A stretch of DNA of 64,000 nt from Lindgomyces ingoldianus (lineage: Eukaryota; Ascomycota; Dothideomycetes; Pleosporales; Lindgomycetaceae), in assembly GCF_010093535.1 (NCBI RefSeq), contig NW_022985166.1, forward strand, positions 1,983,336 to 2,047,335, in the 5' to 3' direction. This document shows, one piece after another, positions 33,425 through 44,393 of the stretch. The notes under the pieces are model-generated. The model was not told where the DNA came from. It saw nothing but the letters and a program-made list of their open reading frames with translations, and did no database searches. Positions within the stretch are counted from its first letter, which is position 1. Every line of letters starts with the position of its first letter. The position numbers and the translations under genes were made by a program.

Positions 33425-34429
33425 AGGAGGACCGTGCCAGGGAAGGCTGGAGGCTTAGTGAGATAGGGTGTGAAAGGGTGATTGTCTTTGTTTGCGTTTT
33501 TGTTTGTGGTTTCTATTGCGTATTCAATACTTGTAGAAAGCAATTGGCTGTTTAGCTGTTTCCCCATCTCGAGTTTCATTCAGGTACAATCCTTGAGTGG
33601 CGTTAACTATAAGGAAGTCATGCTTATTCATTGCTCACTCATTGCCTGACGAATAATGGGATAGTATCGCTCGCTAGCGTAATGACGTAACGGCACCGCT
33701 CCACTCTTCCGATGCATTTCAATTCCCTTTGGATGATACTAACCCGCCCATCGCCAGTCACTGTCACCCAGTTTCTCTCTGGTCGCATTTGTGAATCATG
33801 GAGCATCCGCTATCTTTTCCGGTTCAGGACTTAGCCAAGAAGGAGGTGAAATTGCCGTTATATCCAGAGCGTCCTTTCGACTGGTGGAGCAATCGTTGCT
33901 AGGGCTAAAGGCTCATCTTGAGCTTCCCCACGAACGTCTTCCCAATCAATTAGGACCTGTGGAATATAGACCCATCAGTCTTTTCGCTGTTCGGAAGCTT
34001 CCCTCAGGCGCTCAAACATCAACTGGTCCTTTTCAACATTTTTTGAAGACTCAAGGCACCCTTTCGTGACCGTAGCCCTCCTCGTTCGCCCATTGAACAA
34101 TCATGAAAGAAGAAGAAGACAAGATATTAAGAGCAGAGGCTAACGCAGATCTGCGGAGATACTCACAATGGGATGCAAACAAGGAGTTCAGACGGTAGTA
34201 CCATGAGAAACAGAATAACGACCCTTCGTTTGAGGAAACAACCGTCTAAAATGTAGCTTAACCTACCCCTTCGCATCCGACCACGGGGGCCTGAAAAGAA
34301 AGTGGCGGAAGCTTCCACGTCACGGCAAGCAGCTCTTTGTCAGCATCGTCCGTTCCGTCCGTCTTTGCTTCGTCGTCGTCGGCACGTGATCCAACATTAC
34401 AGGAAATCTAAACACAATCCCAAAACCTT
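33425..34429. other. Intergenic, no gene recognised
   Basis: A 92-codon frame at 33791-34069 (+) has no recognisable motif. Nothing else is supported. Confidence 0.4.
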
Positions 34430-35005
34430 GGTAGAAACAGGCGAGACATAACGAGCACAGTATCGGGACCGTTATACCGCCGCCCCACCGAACGCAACCC
34501 CGAAGCCATCCAATGCATTGAAACCCATCGCTCGCAGCACTTCGTTACAGTTGGTGCTGCTGTCTCCAAGCGCATGACCGTCAAGTCCCAGAAGCTTCTC
34601 TCGCCCCTTGGAGCTAGTAACCCATATCCTCCCCCGCTCCCGGAGAAGGAGGATCATGTGGTGGAATACGATGGCGTGGGTGATCTACTGCATGCACAGA
34701 GTTGGCCCACGAACAAGAAGCTATATGGTGCGATTCTTGCATTTGATGCGCTGAGCGTGACCATGGGCAGCAGTATATTTAGCTCGGCTCTGGTCGATGT
34801 GCCCAGTCAGTATCATGTACTGAGAGAAATGGGGACTCTGGGGACCATTTTGCTTGTTTTTGGATATGCGTTTAGGCCCTTGGTCGGCTTCTCATGCCCT
34901 GTCGTCGAGTTGAAGTAGCTCATCTCCTCTCCTTTAGGTCAGGCCCCCCTTTTTCCGAACTCTACGAGAGCAAATCTCGCAGAGCGCCAAGACCTTGGTT
35001 GATTT
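34430..35005 (+). pseudogene. 5' fragment of a DHA1 MFS transporter (Tpo1-like)
   Basis: A frame open from about 34430 reads GPLYRRPTERNPEAIQC, then LPEKEDHVVEYDGVGDLLHAQSWPTNKKL, partly shown, then AILAFDALSVTMGSSIFSSALVDVP and MGTLGTILLVFGYAF. This is the N-terminal cytosolic region and first two helices of a Tpo1-type polyamine/drug transporter. A possible intron (34868-34937) leads to SELYESKSRR, after which similarity ends. About three quarters of a normal 500-residue carrier is missing. Only the in-frame ATG at 34574 is available as a start, so it is a 3'-truncated relic. Confidence 0.72.
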
Positions 35006-35881
35006 TTGCATATGCTAAATCGCTCAAGATAGGCGCAAAGATGAGGAGGCTGGGAGAGGAAGGGATGGAAAGTGGTGGTAGCGGGAGGGGAGATGGGAGT
35101 AAAAATATAGGGAAAGAGGAGTAGAGGAGAACGGGGGGTACGGAGTAGTAGGTGGGGAGCGAGGATTTAAGCGAAGATGGCGGTCTTGGTAATGGATGGT
35201 GAGAGAAAAGGTCGCTTGCCGGCTTAAGGGCTTAGCAAACCATGAAGTCGCAATTGCTGTCCTTGGATTCAATATAGGCATTTGCATGTAAATCTCATCT
35301 AAGATTGATTCAAATTGGGTAACCTGTTGTTCTTCCAACGTACCAGTCCATCGGAGTACCCCACCAGCCAGTTTTATTCCTTATTGGATTCCAAATCACG
35401 GGCCACAACGTTCACACTTAGCGGAACTCCGCAACTCAAGTCTTCTTACTCATCATTCTTTTAATCCTTCCAATCAAATTCCCGAAAATTTCTGTAATCA
35501 AGAGGAAACTGATTACAAGTGTCTAATCTATTGGTTGTGTAGACGCTGCTTTGTAATTTGTCTGTGGGGAGATGCTTGGTAATCCAATTTTGATATTTCG
35601 AGGCACGCCAAGATGGGTATGTTCCCATTGAAACAGCGCAGAATGGATGTTACGATTCTCCATTGGGGCGCAGGCATATTCTTGAGAGAGATAGTGGATA
35701 ATGTGTATCGGGGTGTACGTATCATCACATATAGGTATAAAAGTGACTCTCTTCCTCCTTTAGCTTGTATGATACTGGTACCTTCTGGCTCCATACTTCT
35801 TACTGCTCCTCTCACTCTCACTCTCACTCTCACTCTCTTTCTCTTCATTAAATCCAGACCGGCCACGCCGCTTGACCAACC
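35006..35881. other. Intergenic; promoter of the MDR reductase gene
   Basis: No coding signal. It contains a CTCACT microsatellite just upstream of the next start codon; see the separate entry. Confidence 0.45.
35810..35846 (+). repeat. CTCACT hexamer microsatellite in a 5' UTR
   Basis: Four to five copies of CTCACT run into CTCTTTCTCTTC, ending about 36 bases before the ATG at 35882. Pyrimidine-rich tracts at this place are usual in fungal promoters and 5' UTRs; the clean repeat may vary in length. Confidence 0.7.
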
Positions 35882-37378
35882 ATGCCATCAGCATCAGCAT
35901 CTGAATACCAAATCCACGGCCAAACCCGATTCCCCTGGACAGACCTCGCTGCGCTCCAGAACCTGCGTCTCAACACCTCCGTCCCCAAACCGGACAAAAC
36001 CCAGATTCCCCCTGGTCATGTATTAGTCCGGATCCGTGCCGCAGCCCTCAATGCAAGGGATATGATGGTTATTGCGCATGATCCTATCTACCCCGGTCCG
36101 CATGTGCCTGATTTGGTTCCGGGTGCGGATGGCGCTGGGGAGGTGGAGGAGGTGGGAGAGGGGAGCAGGTGGAAGATTGGAGAGAGGGTGGTGATTAGTG
36201 CGAATCGGTGGATGCGGTGGGAATATGATGGGGGGCTGGGGCCGTTGGCGAGTGTGGAGGAGGTTGCGACGAAGGGTGCGGGGGGTGAGCAGGGAACGCT
36301 GAGGGAGTATGGGGTTTTGGTAAGTTGAACATTTCGTTTGTGGTTAAGGGATGTGTTGACAGCCAGACGGGCTATCATACATGCCTTGCACGTCCTCTCC
36401 TCTCCTCTCTTCTCCCCCTCTCGTCGAAATTCCTCCCCTCTCATTGAGCAGACTTAGGTCTGCACATTCTTCTGCATGGTTTGATCTAGATCCCATAAAA
36501 CCGGCCCGGCACAGCCTAGTGTTAATATATCTCACCCCCAAATCGCACTATTTGCCAATATACTAATCTGTCCTCTTAGCCAGACAACGAGCTCATTCTC
36601 GCACCACCCCATTTGACATTCGAGGAACTCGCCGCTATGCCCGCATGTGGTGCCACAGCCATGCACGCCCTGTTCTGCGGCCCCAAGAAGCTGAAACCGG
36701 GACAGACGGTGCTAGCTATGGGGACGGGTGGGGTTAGCTGCTTCGTTATCCAGGTACTTCGCATATTTCGTCTCCTTCTCCCTGCTTTGAATCTCGCAGT
36801 ACATCTGGGCTAGTTCCAGTCCATAGACTCCAGGCATTCCACGGTGAAAGATTTTTTTTTTAACCCGCTGAGTCCAACAGCTTGCCCACGCTATTGGCGC
36901 AACCGTCATCGCGACATCCTCAACCGATGCCAAACTCGGCAAGGCCATAGAAATGGGCGCAGCGTATACGGTCAACTACACCACTTCTCCTTCCTGGTCT
37001 ACCGAAGTCCTGCGCCTTACACACGGCCTCGGTGTCGATCTCGTTGTCGACATCGGCGGCGCAACCACTCTCCAGGAATCGGTGAAAGCAGTGAAACGCG
37101 GTGGCCAAGTTTCGTTGGTGGGCTTTTTGGGCGGAAGTACGAAGGCGGATTTAGCGGATTTGGTAGCGGATGTGATTTTTGGTGGGAAGACGTTGTATGG
37201 GGTGTTTAATTTTACAGCGGAGATGACGGAGAGGGCGGTGCGGATGGTGGGGGAGAAGGAGATCAGGCCTGTGGTGGAGGTGTTTGAATGGGAGCAAGCA
37301 AGGGAGGCTTTTGAGATGCTGAGCAAGCAGGTTGCGGTTGGGAAGATTGTTGTTAAGGTTGGGAAGGAGGAATATTAG
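35882..37378 (+). CDS. Medium-chain dehydrogenase/reductase, quinone-oxidoreductase-like
   Basis: NAD(P)H-dependent reductase of the zinc-independent MDR type, probably cytosolic; substrate unknown. Model: exons 35882-36319, 36580-36753 and 36881-37378, 369 aa, all introns phase 0; intron 1 is 260 nt with a TACTAAT branch site. The N-terminal GroES-like half shows VLVRIRAAALNARDMMVI and PDLVPGADGAGEVEEVG. It lacks the catalytic Cys and the four-Cys structural zinc lobe of true alcohol dehydrogenases. The Rossmann half begins LKPGQTVLAMGTGGVSCFVIQ and continues LAHAIGATVIATSS across the last intron, followed by VDLVVDIGGATTLQESVKAV. The end has the usual REAFEMLSKQVAVGKIVVKV. Length is typical. 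Relatives are often annotated alcohol dehydrogenase or CipB-like; nothing nearby points to a pathway. Confidence 0.92.
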
Positions 37379-37967
37379 GGAGTAGGGGATGGCAGCGTGG
37401 TTGAGGCGGTATCGGGGTGGCCTGTTGTTAAATCCCCCTCCCTCAATATGAAAATCCAAGGAAAATTGTCGAATATTGATGCTCCCTCATTGCTCAATCT
37501 ACTTTCTCTGCCATGGGGGGGTTAAGTCTAGTTCGGACATGTAGGTCAGAGAAGTCGGCATTTGATCTTTGAATCGACTAGCCGAAGCCAATGCGTTGCG
37601 AACACGCCTGGACAATCAGACCCAGCAATAGTGCAATAGGAATGTTGATGCTGGAGGAGCATGGGGAAGAACAGGGAGCGGGGTACAGCTAGTCAGCAGA
37701 AGACACGTGACTCAACTCCAGTTGCTCTGGTCACTAAACCAAGCAGAGAAGACGGGCCGGTGAGATCTGTTCGCTTGGCTTGATCTGAGAATAGAGCATG
37801 CGGAGAGGGTGGAGGAAAACACGAGGGAAGAGGAAGATATAATATGGATGGTCCATTTGTATGTTTAGATAGGGATTCCTCGTACCATTCTTAACGTGTG
37901 GCAAAAAGGAACCCCAACCCAAAGAGTAAGGTCCTTGGTTCAAGTTCCAGATCTAAACATATTCATC
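37379..37967. other. Intergenic between convergent genes
   Basis: No coding structure. A GGTTCAAGTTCC string at 37934-37945 resembles a tRNA B box, but no matching arms or A box surround it. Confidence 0.45.
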
Positions 37968-39131
37968 TCACATCGTCTTTCCCTCCGGCGCCTCCCTCCA
38001 AGCCCTCTCAAAGCCGTCCCACCCGCCATCCGGCTCCTGACACATCGCCAGCCCCGCAATCACAAAATCATACACCCCTTCCCTGGGCAACTTCCCCTGA
38101 CATACATTCCCCCCCATCGCCACATTCACCAAAATCCTAAACTCTTCCATCCTCCTCGCGCCTAGCGGAATACACCCCCGCATCACAGGTTTACCATCAA
38201 TATACCACATCAGCCTCCCTCTCCACCCGGGCACACCTTCCTCCTCCATCCACGCGAATCCAAAAGTGTGCCGACTAGATGCCATGGACGGGATATGTGT
38301 TTCAATGACGCGGTGTTTGTTCCAATCCTCGCCGTTATACTGCCCCCAATGCAGACAAGAATGGTTCACGCAATCGCCATTCCATGACTCGAAAATATCA
38401 ACCTCCCCATCTTCCGGCCATTTAAACGGATCCTTTGGGAGCAGCCAGAATGCTGGCCATATTCCCTCTGCACACGGCGCGCTAACTATACTGACGCTCA
38501 GGTAACCCCGCGCGCGCGAGAGCGTTTGGTGCGAAGTCAGGCGCGCGGATGTGTATTGTCCGTTTTGCGATATCGCGCGCACGACGAGGCGACCGTCGGG
38601 AGTGTGGAAGGAGTTTGAGGGAGATGAGACGTAGTTTTGCGATTCGTTGTTGCCCCAGCCGTGGGCACCGAGTTCATGCGTGAAATTTTGGGTTACTGGA
38701 ATGGAGGGGGAGAAGGTGGGTTGCCAATATATGATCCTGTTCTTGTCCCCATTCTCGGTTGTGCTTGTGGGGGTCGGGACCGGGCGTGCGCTAGGTTTGC
38801 TGTGTTGCGGGATTGGCGGCGCGGAGAAGCTAGAGGGGACTTGTGAAGGTGGTGGACCCCACTGACCTGGTGGAGGCCCGTACTGGGGATTCTGGTGTTG
38901 GTACAGAGGGTTGGGGTTTGGTGAATAGGGGTTTGGGTGTTGATTCGGCGGTGGCTGTTGGTTGTACGGTGATTGTGGATATGGTTGTGGGGGATAGGGA
39001 CTGGCGGGATACGGTGGTTGCTGTTGCTGCTGGCTAGGATACCCTTGGCTGGGGTGTGAGGAGTGCGACGAGCTGTATTCTTTGACTTTTGCTTTGCCCT
39101 TCTCGAAGAGCTTGTTCAGGGAGCTGGACAT
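37968..39131 (-). CDS. GH16-type glycoside hydrolase without signal peptide
   Basis: Single exon, 387 aa. The catalytic domain covers roughly residues 130-380 and contains the GH16 signature WPEDGEVDIFESWNGD, giving nucleophile Glu243, Asp245 and acid/base Glu248. It also has ARGYLSVSIVSAPCAEGIWPAFWLLP before the signature and a C-terminal jelly-roll strand region (RILVNVAMGGNVCQG). Such enzymes act on beta-1,3(4)-glucans or related polysaccharides. Unusually, the first 125 residues contain no signal peptide. They start with a charged stretch (LNKLFEKGKAKVKEYSSSH), then a long Pro/Gln/Tyr-rich low-complexity tract (SPYPPQPYPQSPYNQQPPPN). A cytosolic or unconventionally secreted enzyme is therefore likely. 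The ATG at 39131 is the only sensible start. Confidence 0.9.
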   Translation of the reverse strand: MSSSLNKLFEKGKAKVKEYSSSHSSHPSQGYPSQQQQQPPYPASPYPPQPYPQSPYNQQPPPNQHPNPYSPNPNPLYQHQNPQYGPPPGQWGPPPSQVPSSFSAPPIPQHSKPSARPVPTPTSTTENGDKNRIIYWQPTFSPSIPVTQNFTHELGAHGWGNNESQNYVSSPSNSFHTPDGRLVVRAISQNGQYTSARLTSHQTLSRARGYLSVSIVSAPCAEGIWPAFWLLPKDPFKWPEDGEVDIFESWNGDCVNHSCLHWGQYNGEDWNKHRVIETHIPSMASSRHTFGFAWMEEEGVPGWRGRLMWYIDGKPVMRGCIPLGARRMEEFRILVNVAMGGNVCQGKLPREGVYDFVIAGLAMCQEPDGGWDGFERAWREAPEGKTM

Positions 39132-39964
39132 CGTGGATGAGTGGGGGTGGGAGGCAATGAAGGTCGTGAGGACTCGTTGAGTCTGAGATGTGGCAGCGGG
39201 CAGCTTAGCTTCAATGCGACTCGGGATTCTTCATCCTTACCAGCATCTCAACATTTCTACCCTGCCCAGGCTTCTCCGTGAGCAATATATTATCTAACAC
39301 TTATTCGGAAACTATCATGCATTGCGACTCCCTGGTACGGATCCGTACTTCGTATTTGATATGCATTAACCACATCTCAAGAGATGCGGCTCATGTGCTA
39401 TAATATGCGCACTCATGCTCCAAGACGCGCATCTCGAGCCGTCCACCAAAACAGGATTCTCGAATCATCCCCCAGCTGATCCATCCAAGAATCACTACGT
39501 CATTCCCGTGCCGCCTCTTATTCACCCAATCACCCATCACCACGCACCTTCCCCGGACATGGGATCTTTGACAGGAAACACAATAGGCAGTGATGACAGG
39601 GCGGAGGAAAGGCGGAAGAAACAAGCTCCAAAGCCCACAACAATCACTGATGAGGTAGTTTGTGCATCATCAGCCACCGGTTCCTGCTTGGGGAAGGGGG
39701 AAGGGTATAAGAACAGCTAAGAGTCGCAGCCACACACCTGACTCCCGTTCTCAATTCCTCGGACAGACAGACGCACACGGTGAATACGAATCTTACATAC
39801 GTACTTCAGCTTTACCTTTCCCTACCACCTACATACCTCCTCACACATCAACCCTTTATTCCAACAACCGCCCCAACTCTCCAAATCACCCACCACACAC
39901 CACACACTTCTCCCACCACCAACCCCGCACCACATACGAGCAATTCACCCCCTCTACTGCCACT
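39132..39964. other. Divergent promoter region
   Basis: This region lies between the GH16-type gene (minus) and the small membrane protein (plus). The right 250 bases are strongly C/A-rich without G, a typical 5' UTR pattern. No gene is supported. Confidence 0.5.
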
Positions 39965-40336
39965 ATGTCCTCCATTATCTCCTCTCTCTCTGACCTTTTC
40001 CAATCCATCTTCGCGGTCATTTACTCCATCTTTGCCACCGCTGGCCACCTCGTCGAACGCACGTTCGCTCTGATCCTGAACACCTTTGCAGGCGTCTTCA
40101 ACATGGTTATCGAGTTTTTCAAAGGATTGGTTGAGTTGGCTGGGGGTGTTGTCGGATTTGTTTTTGGCAAGTCTACACATATTTCCTGGTGAGGATTTCG
40201 GTTACAAACACTAACAAGCGGTTTTACAGGCAATATGCTCATCCTTGGTGCCATTGCAGCTGCGTTCTTCGGCTACTTGCAGTACCAGCGCAGTCAGGGA
40301 CGCACCGTAATGGTTGGGGATAAGAAGTTGAACTAG
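39965..40336 (+). CDS. Small conserved membrane protein (102 aa), GC-AG intron
   Basis: Model: exons 39965-40166 and 40230-40336. The 63-nt intron begins GCAAGT (a GC donor), has the branch site CACTAACA and ends TACAG; phase 1 closes, joining GFVFG to NMLILGAIAAAFFGYLQYQ. The first exon is almost continuously hydrophobic or amphipathic (SDLFQSIFAVIYSIFATAGHL, then LNTFAGVFNMVIEFFKGLVELAGGVVGF, partly shown), suggesting hairpin-like or re-entrant membrane segments. Exon 2 has a clear helix and a short polar tail (QRSQGRTVMVGDKKLN). I recognise this as a small protein type common in filamentous ascomycetes, with no known function. Without the GC intron the frame would stop after STHISW. Confidence 0.82.
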
Positions 40337-40727
40337 CTGCGGTAAACGACACGCACGGCTTCGGATAGGAACCGCTAGCCAGGGAACTATTGGAGAGGAC
40401 AGCAACGACCGAGCCGATGCACTGACGACACCGGGCGGACGAATAGATAGTATGGTGATTGGGTTTTCAGACAACTGCAAATTGGTGGGACGGAGGAGAC
40501 GGATGATACACATACATGATACCCTGAGCTACTTCACGGTGGGTGGGTGAAAAGGAAGGAGTTTGGTAGTTTTCCTACGGCCCTACTAGTAATTCAATGA
40601 TACGGATGATACAGTCTGGCGATGCTTTTTAGGGAATTTCTAGAACAGCAACTTATCCTTACAACACCAACCCTAACCCAAATGACTGACCTACTCGAAG
40701 ACAACGGATTCCTTCGCTTAACATCCA
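40337..40727. other. Convergent 3' region
   Basis: This is the 3' flank of the small membrane protein gene and of the minus-strand GH45 gene. No coding signal. Confidence 0.5.
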
Positions 40728-42075
40728 TCACTGACACTGCCAATAATCTGCCAACACATTAGCCCGTATTCTATTCCATTCACCCTCTTCTTCTCTTTCA
40801 TTGCCACTACTACTCACCCCCCACCCAACTCAGAAAGAAAAGAAAAACTCACAGTCAGTAACTCTAACACACTTCGTCCCAGACGGACATGCCGCTTGCG
40901 CATCCCACAACAAACTATCACACTGCTCCCACTGCTTGGCCACTACAGTCGGCGTCGGACTTGCCCAGACAGAAACCGTGGGTGTGTAGATCGGGAATTT
41001 ATCGTCGTCGAGGCGACGACAGTTAGTTTTACTGACGAGTTCCGAAGGGCAGCGGATCTGGGATTGAGAGTAGGTTAGAGGGATTGAATAGTGGGAGATT
41101 GAGGGAGGGAAGGTAGGGGAGAGGGAAGGGGAAATTACCTGGGTGAATTGATGCGTGGGGTTGTCTGCGTTATTGAACCAGTCGAAGCGCCATTGGCAGC
41201 CGGGCTTAAGGGCTGGGGGGAAGCTGTCGCAATCGGATCTATGTTGCTCTCGTTAGCTTCAGATTCAACCCCTATGCTCCTCACCGCCTCCTCCTATCTA
41301 TCAACGCTTCTCCGCTCCGCTCCCCTTCTTTCTCCCCAGGCCCACACAAAGTGTTCTAGTGAACGTACATACCTATTCGAAACACCGCCATACCTACTTC
41401 CACCCAAGCCTCCAAATTGCGAAGAACAGCCGTCGAAGATCCCGAGCCCACCACCCGGCATTGCGATATCGAATTGATTGTCCGCAAGATCACCGCCTGT
41501 ATTTGTGGATTGGATAAGCATGGTTTTGCCTTTGGCTTTGCCGGACGTGAAGGTAACACTATCTATAGTATTTAATATTGACTCGTGAATACGTGAACGT
41601 AGAGTAGGATGAGGGCAGGCTCAGATGGTTAAAGGAAGAATGGAGGAGGGGTAGGATAGGTTTATTTATAGACCGTGATTGAGGAAAGCAGTGGGAATAA
41701 ATGGAAATAGACCTGGAGATGGACACGAAATGGAGACTGCACTCACGCATAGCACCCACAACACCAATCGCTCTCTTTCTGCCCACTTAACGCCGTAGCA
41801 GCAAAACCATAACTCAATGCGCTATTAACCGACCACGGGATCTGGTTCGCACACATATACGCTGTCCCGCTATCACACCCAGACTTGGTACTTGCATCAG
41901 TCAGGATGTTGCTGGATTTATCGCATGTTGAGACTGGATTCGTAACGTTCGCTTTGCTGGGCCAGGAACAGGACGGTTTGCAGCAGTCCCAGTATCGTGT
42001 GGATTTGCCTGTGCCAGAGATAGCATGGGTGAGAGGGAGGGAGAGGATGAGGGAGGTGAGAATTTGGAGAAACAT
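40728..42075 (-). CDS. GH45 endoglucanase with C-terminal CBM1
   Basis: Secreted endo-beta-1,4-glucanase acting on cellulose. Model: exons 42075-41747, 41558-41373, 41238-41139, 41057-40853 and 40747-40728, 279 aa, all phases closing. Residues 1-18 are a signal peptide ([10 protein letters not shown]). The GH45 core starts at once with [17 protein letters not shown], giving the catalytic base Asp30. It continues with [20 protein letters not shown] and [18 protein letters not shown], giving the catalytic acid Asp152, and ends [28 protein letters not shown] short Thr/Pro linker leads to a family 1 cellulose-binding module ([34 protein letters not shown]). Its last seven codons sit in a 20-nt final exon. 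The CBM has Asp-Ser-Leu-Leu where Gly-Gly-x-x is usual. Two upstream in-frame ATGs exist; 42075 gives the proper signal peptide. Confidence 0.92.
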
Positions 42076-42505
42076 TTTGGGGACTGAGGATGGAATCCGG
42101 TAAGGCATCGCAGTCCAGCTCCGCGACAATTATATAGACGTTGGTTTGCGCCATTGTTTTTGGAATGTGAACTGATGTTCATTTCTCTTTCGGAATACCA
42201 GCGTCCACGTCCCGACGGAAGAAAGTTCCATACCAACAACTTGGCGTGATGTCAGCCACGTAGCTAATCTGGAAGCCAACTGAACAAGCCGGTCGGATCC
42301 AACATCAGAACATTTTAGTTTAAGTCTCGAATTTTCCGCGTCACAAGCTCTGTGTAACAAATGAGGCTGGCGCACCATTTCCCGGTTCATGGTGGAGTGA
42401 CTATGCGCAGTCTGCCACATGCATGCATCCCTGTCACTCTTTCGCGTACCCTAGCAGGCACCGAACTCCCTCCAAATCCCCGCCCGCTGCCACCACTCTA
42501 TCTCT
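42076..42505. other. Promoter region of the GH45 gene and 3' flank of the permease gene
   Basis: No coding signal. Short frames on both strands here are shadows without motif. Confidence 0.5.
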
Positions 42506-44393
42506 TCAACACTCAACAAAATCCGCAACCGCTGTTTCTACAATCGGCCCTTTATACACAAACCTGCCATGCACCACCCAAAACACCCCCGCAAAAATCA
42601 TTGTCGCGCCCCACAGCAAACAACTCCAATTCATATTCAATGGCGTGACCGGCACGCTTGTTGGCCAAAAGCTAAAAAACATAACCAATAGACTCCAAAG
42701 AATGCTAAACCCATTTACCCATGGCCCCCACTTCCCAAGTCTCCACGGTCCGAATTCCAGGTCCTCGGGCTGGTACACTCGCTTGTATAGGAGCAGGGAG
42801 AAAGGTAGGATGTAGGATCCGAAAAAACCCGCGACAGTGAGAGACACAATTGCATTGAAGACGGTAGCGGACCCGATGTTGATGAGGGACAAGAGGCAAG
42901 AGATTGTGAATGTGGCGGTGATGGAGACAAGCGGAACTTTTAGTTGCGGGTGCACGTAGCTGATGATGCGAGCGTTGGGTACGGCGTTGTCCCGCGCAAA
43001 GGCCCAGAGTTGGCGGCTGGCGGATGCGAGAATGCTGAGGGTGGCGAAGATGAACATGGTGACGAGGGCGGCGGAAAGGACAGTGCCGCCGGCGATGGAT
43101 GAAGTGCCTTGGGTTAGGATTTCGATGAATGGATAACCAGTGGGTGTCATGAGTGCCGCATCGATGTCACCGATGCAGAAGAGGATGGCAATGAGCATTG
43201 CGAAGCCAGTTACTCCGTTGATCATGATGGATCCTAGTAATGTTAGCATTAGGGTATTCTTGAGCTAGGGGGCGGGGGAAGAAACCTATCATAGCCCAGG
43301 GGAGGACCGTAGAAGCATGCTTGATCTCCTCACTCATGTGGACAGCGCCATCCGCACCAGTAAACGCGAACACCGGGGTAATGAGGCCAACAAAGAATGA
43401 TAATCCTTTACTCTCATAGCCCCCTTCGTTCAAAAACAAGGTCCAAACTTCTGATGCAGTGGTCTTTTGTGGCGCGAGAACCACTAGCGTGACTAATACG
43501 ATAAAGAAGCCGATGATATGGAACGAGAGCACCGCGTTCTCGACCTTAGGAAGGTGCTTTGCTAGGAATGTGTTGAAAATGAAGCAGACAGTCATTATAG
43601 CAAACACGATCAGAGTGCCTTGCCATCGCTCAGGCATGTAGCTGGATTGGCTATTGATTACGAGGCCCTGGAGGGAGGTCGCGGTGAGGTATCCACCACT
43701 GGCAGTGAGAGCTTGCCAAGCGATGACTGATTGCCTGCCATATATGTAAGTATTCGAACGTTGGCAGGCAGTATTACGTCTTACCATCCTGTAATGTAGC
43801 TCATCACATTCTTCCATCGCAGGGGAGCGAGTCGATGTGTCCAATGGTACTGTCCACCAGCAGTTGGCCACCTCTCTTTAGTCAGCACTCTGAACCTAAC
43901 GCCGCATCGGGATCATATACATTGAAACGAGTTCTCCCATAGATGCAACCACAGCTGCGTAGCCAACCCAGACCAAAAGGAAGCCATACAGGAGACCACC
44001 AGGGCCTCCATTCATAAGGCCAAAGACGAAGACACTAAGCACCCCGCTTAGTAATTCTTATCTAGAATTGTCATACCGTGAAATCGTGGCTGACCTGTAC
44101 AATCCTTCCCATGTGATCATCAGCGAGCATGAGAACCCGAGGATGCTGAGAAAGGCAAAGTTGCGCTGTTTCATGTAAGTTAGAATGCCTTGAACGAGTG
44201 GGGTGACAAGCGAGGGTATGCAGTCGTCGATTTCTTTTCCTGACACGACCTTGTTAGAGTATAGGATACGACTTACCCTCAACACCGACTTCTTTCCGAT
44301 CTTCGCTAGCTCCCGTTCATCCACATCGGAGATAACCTCAATATCAACGGCTGGCAGCGCTTTCGCACCATTGAAATCTTTAGAGTCTTCCAT
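42506..44393 (-). CDS. APC-family amino acid / GABA / choline-type permease
   Basis: Plasma-membrane amine or amino acid uptake carrier of the fungal ACT subgroup; substrate not predictable. Model: exons 44393-44277, 44165-44095, 44034-43921, 43871-43785, 43734-43286 and 43233-42506, 521 aa, phases 0, 2, 2, 2 and 1 closing. The acidic N-terminus ends DERELAKIGKKSVLR, followed by NFAFLSILGFSCSLMITWEG, typical of the subgroup. Further signatures are FGLMNGGPGGLLYGFLLVWV, PTAGGQYHW, SYITGWQSVIAWQALTASGGY, FTGADGAVHMSEEIKHAS and ASRQLWAFARDNAVPNARI. Twelve helices fit the length. Three internal exons are only 71-114 nt, so automatic models may break it. The ATG at 44393 is the first in frame after a stop. 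Confidence 0.92.

Noticed and set aside
37934..37945. tRNA-like B box GGTTCAAGTTCC
   Set aside because: The bases on both sides do not form a T-arm or acceptor stem, and no A box lies at the right distance.
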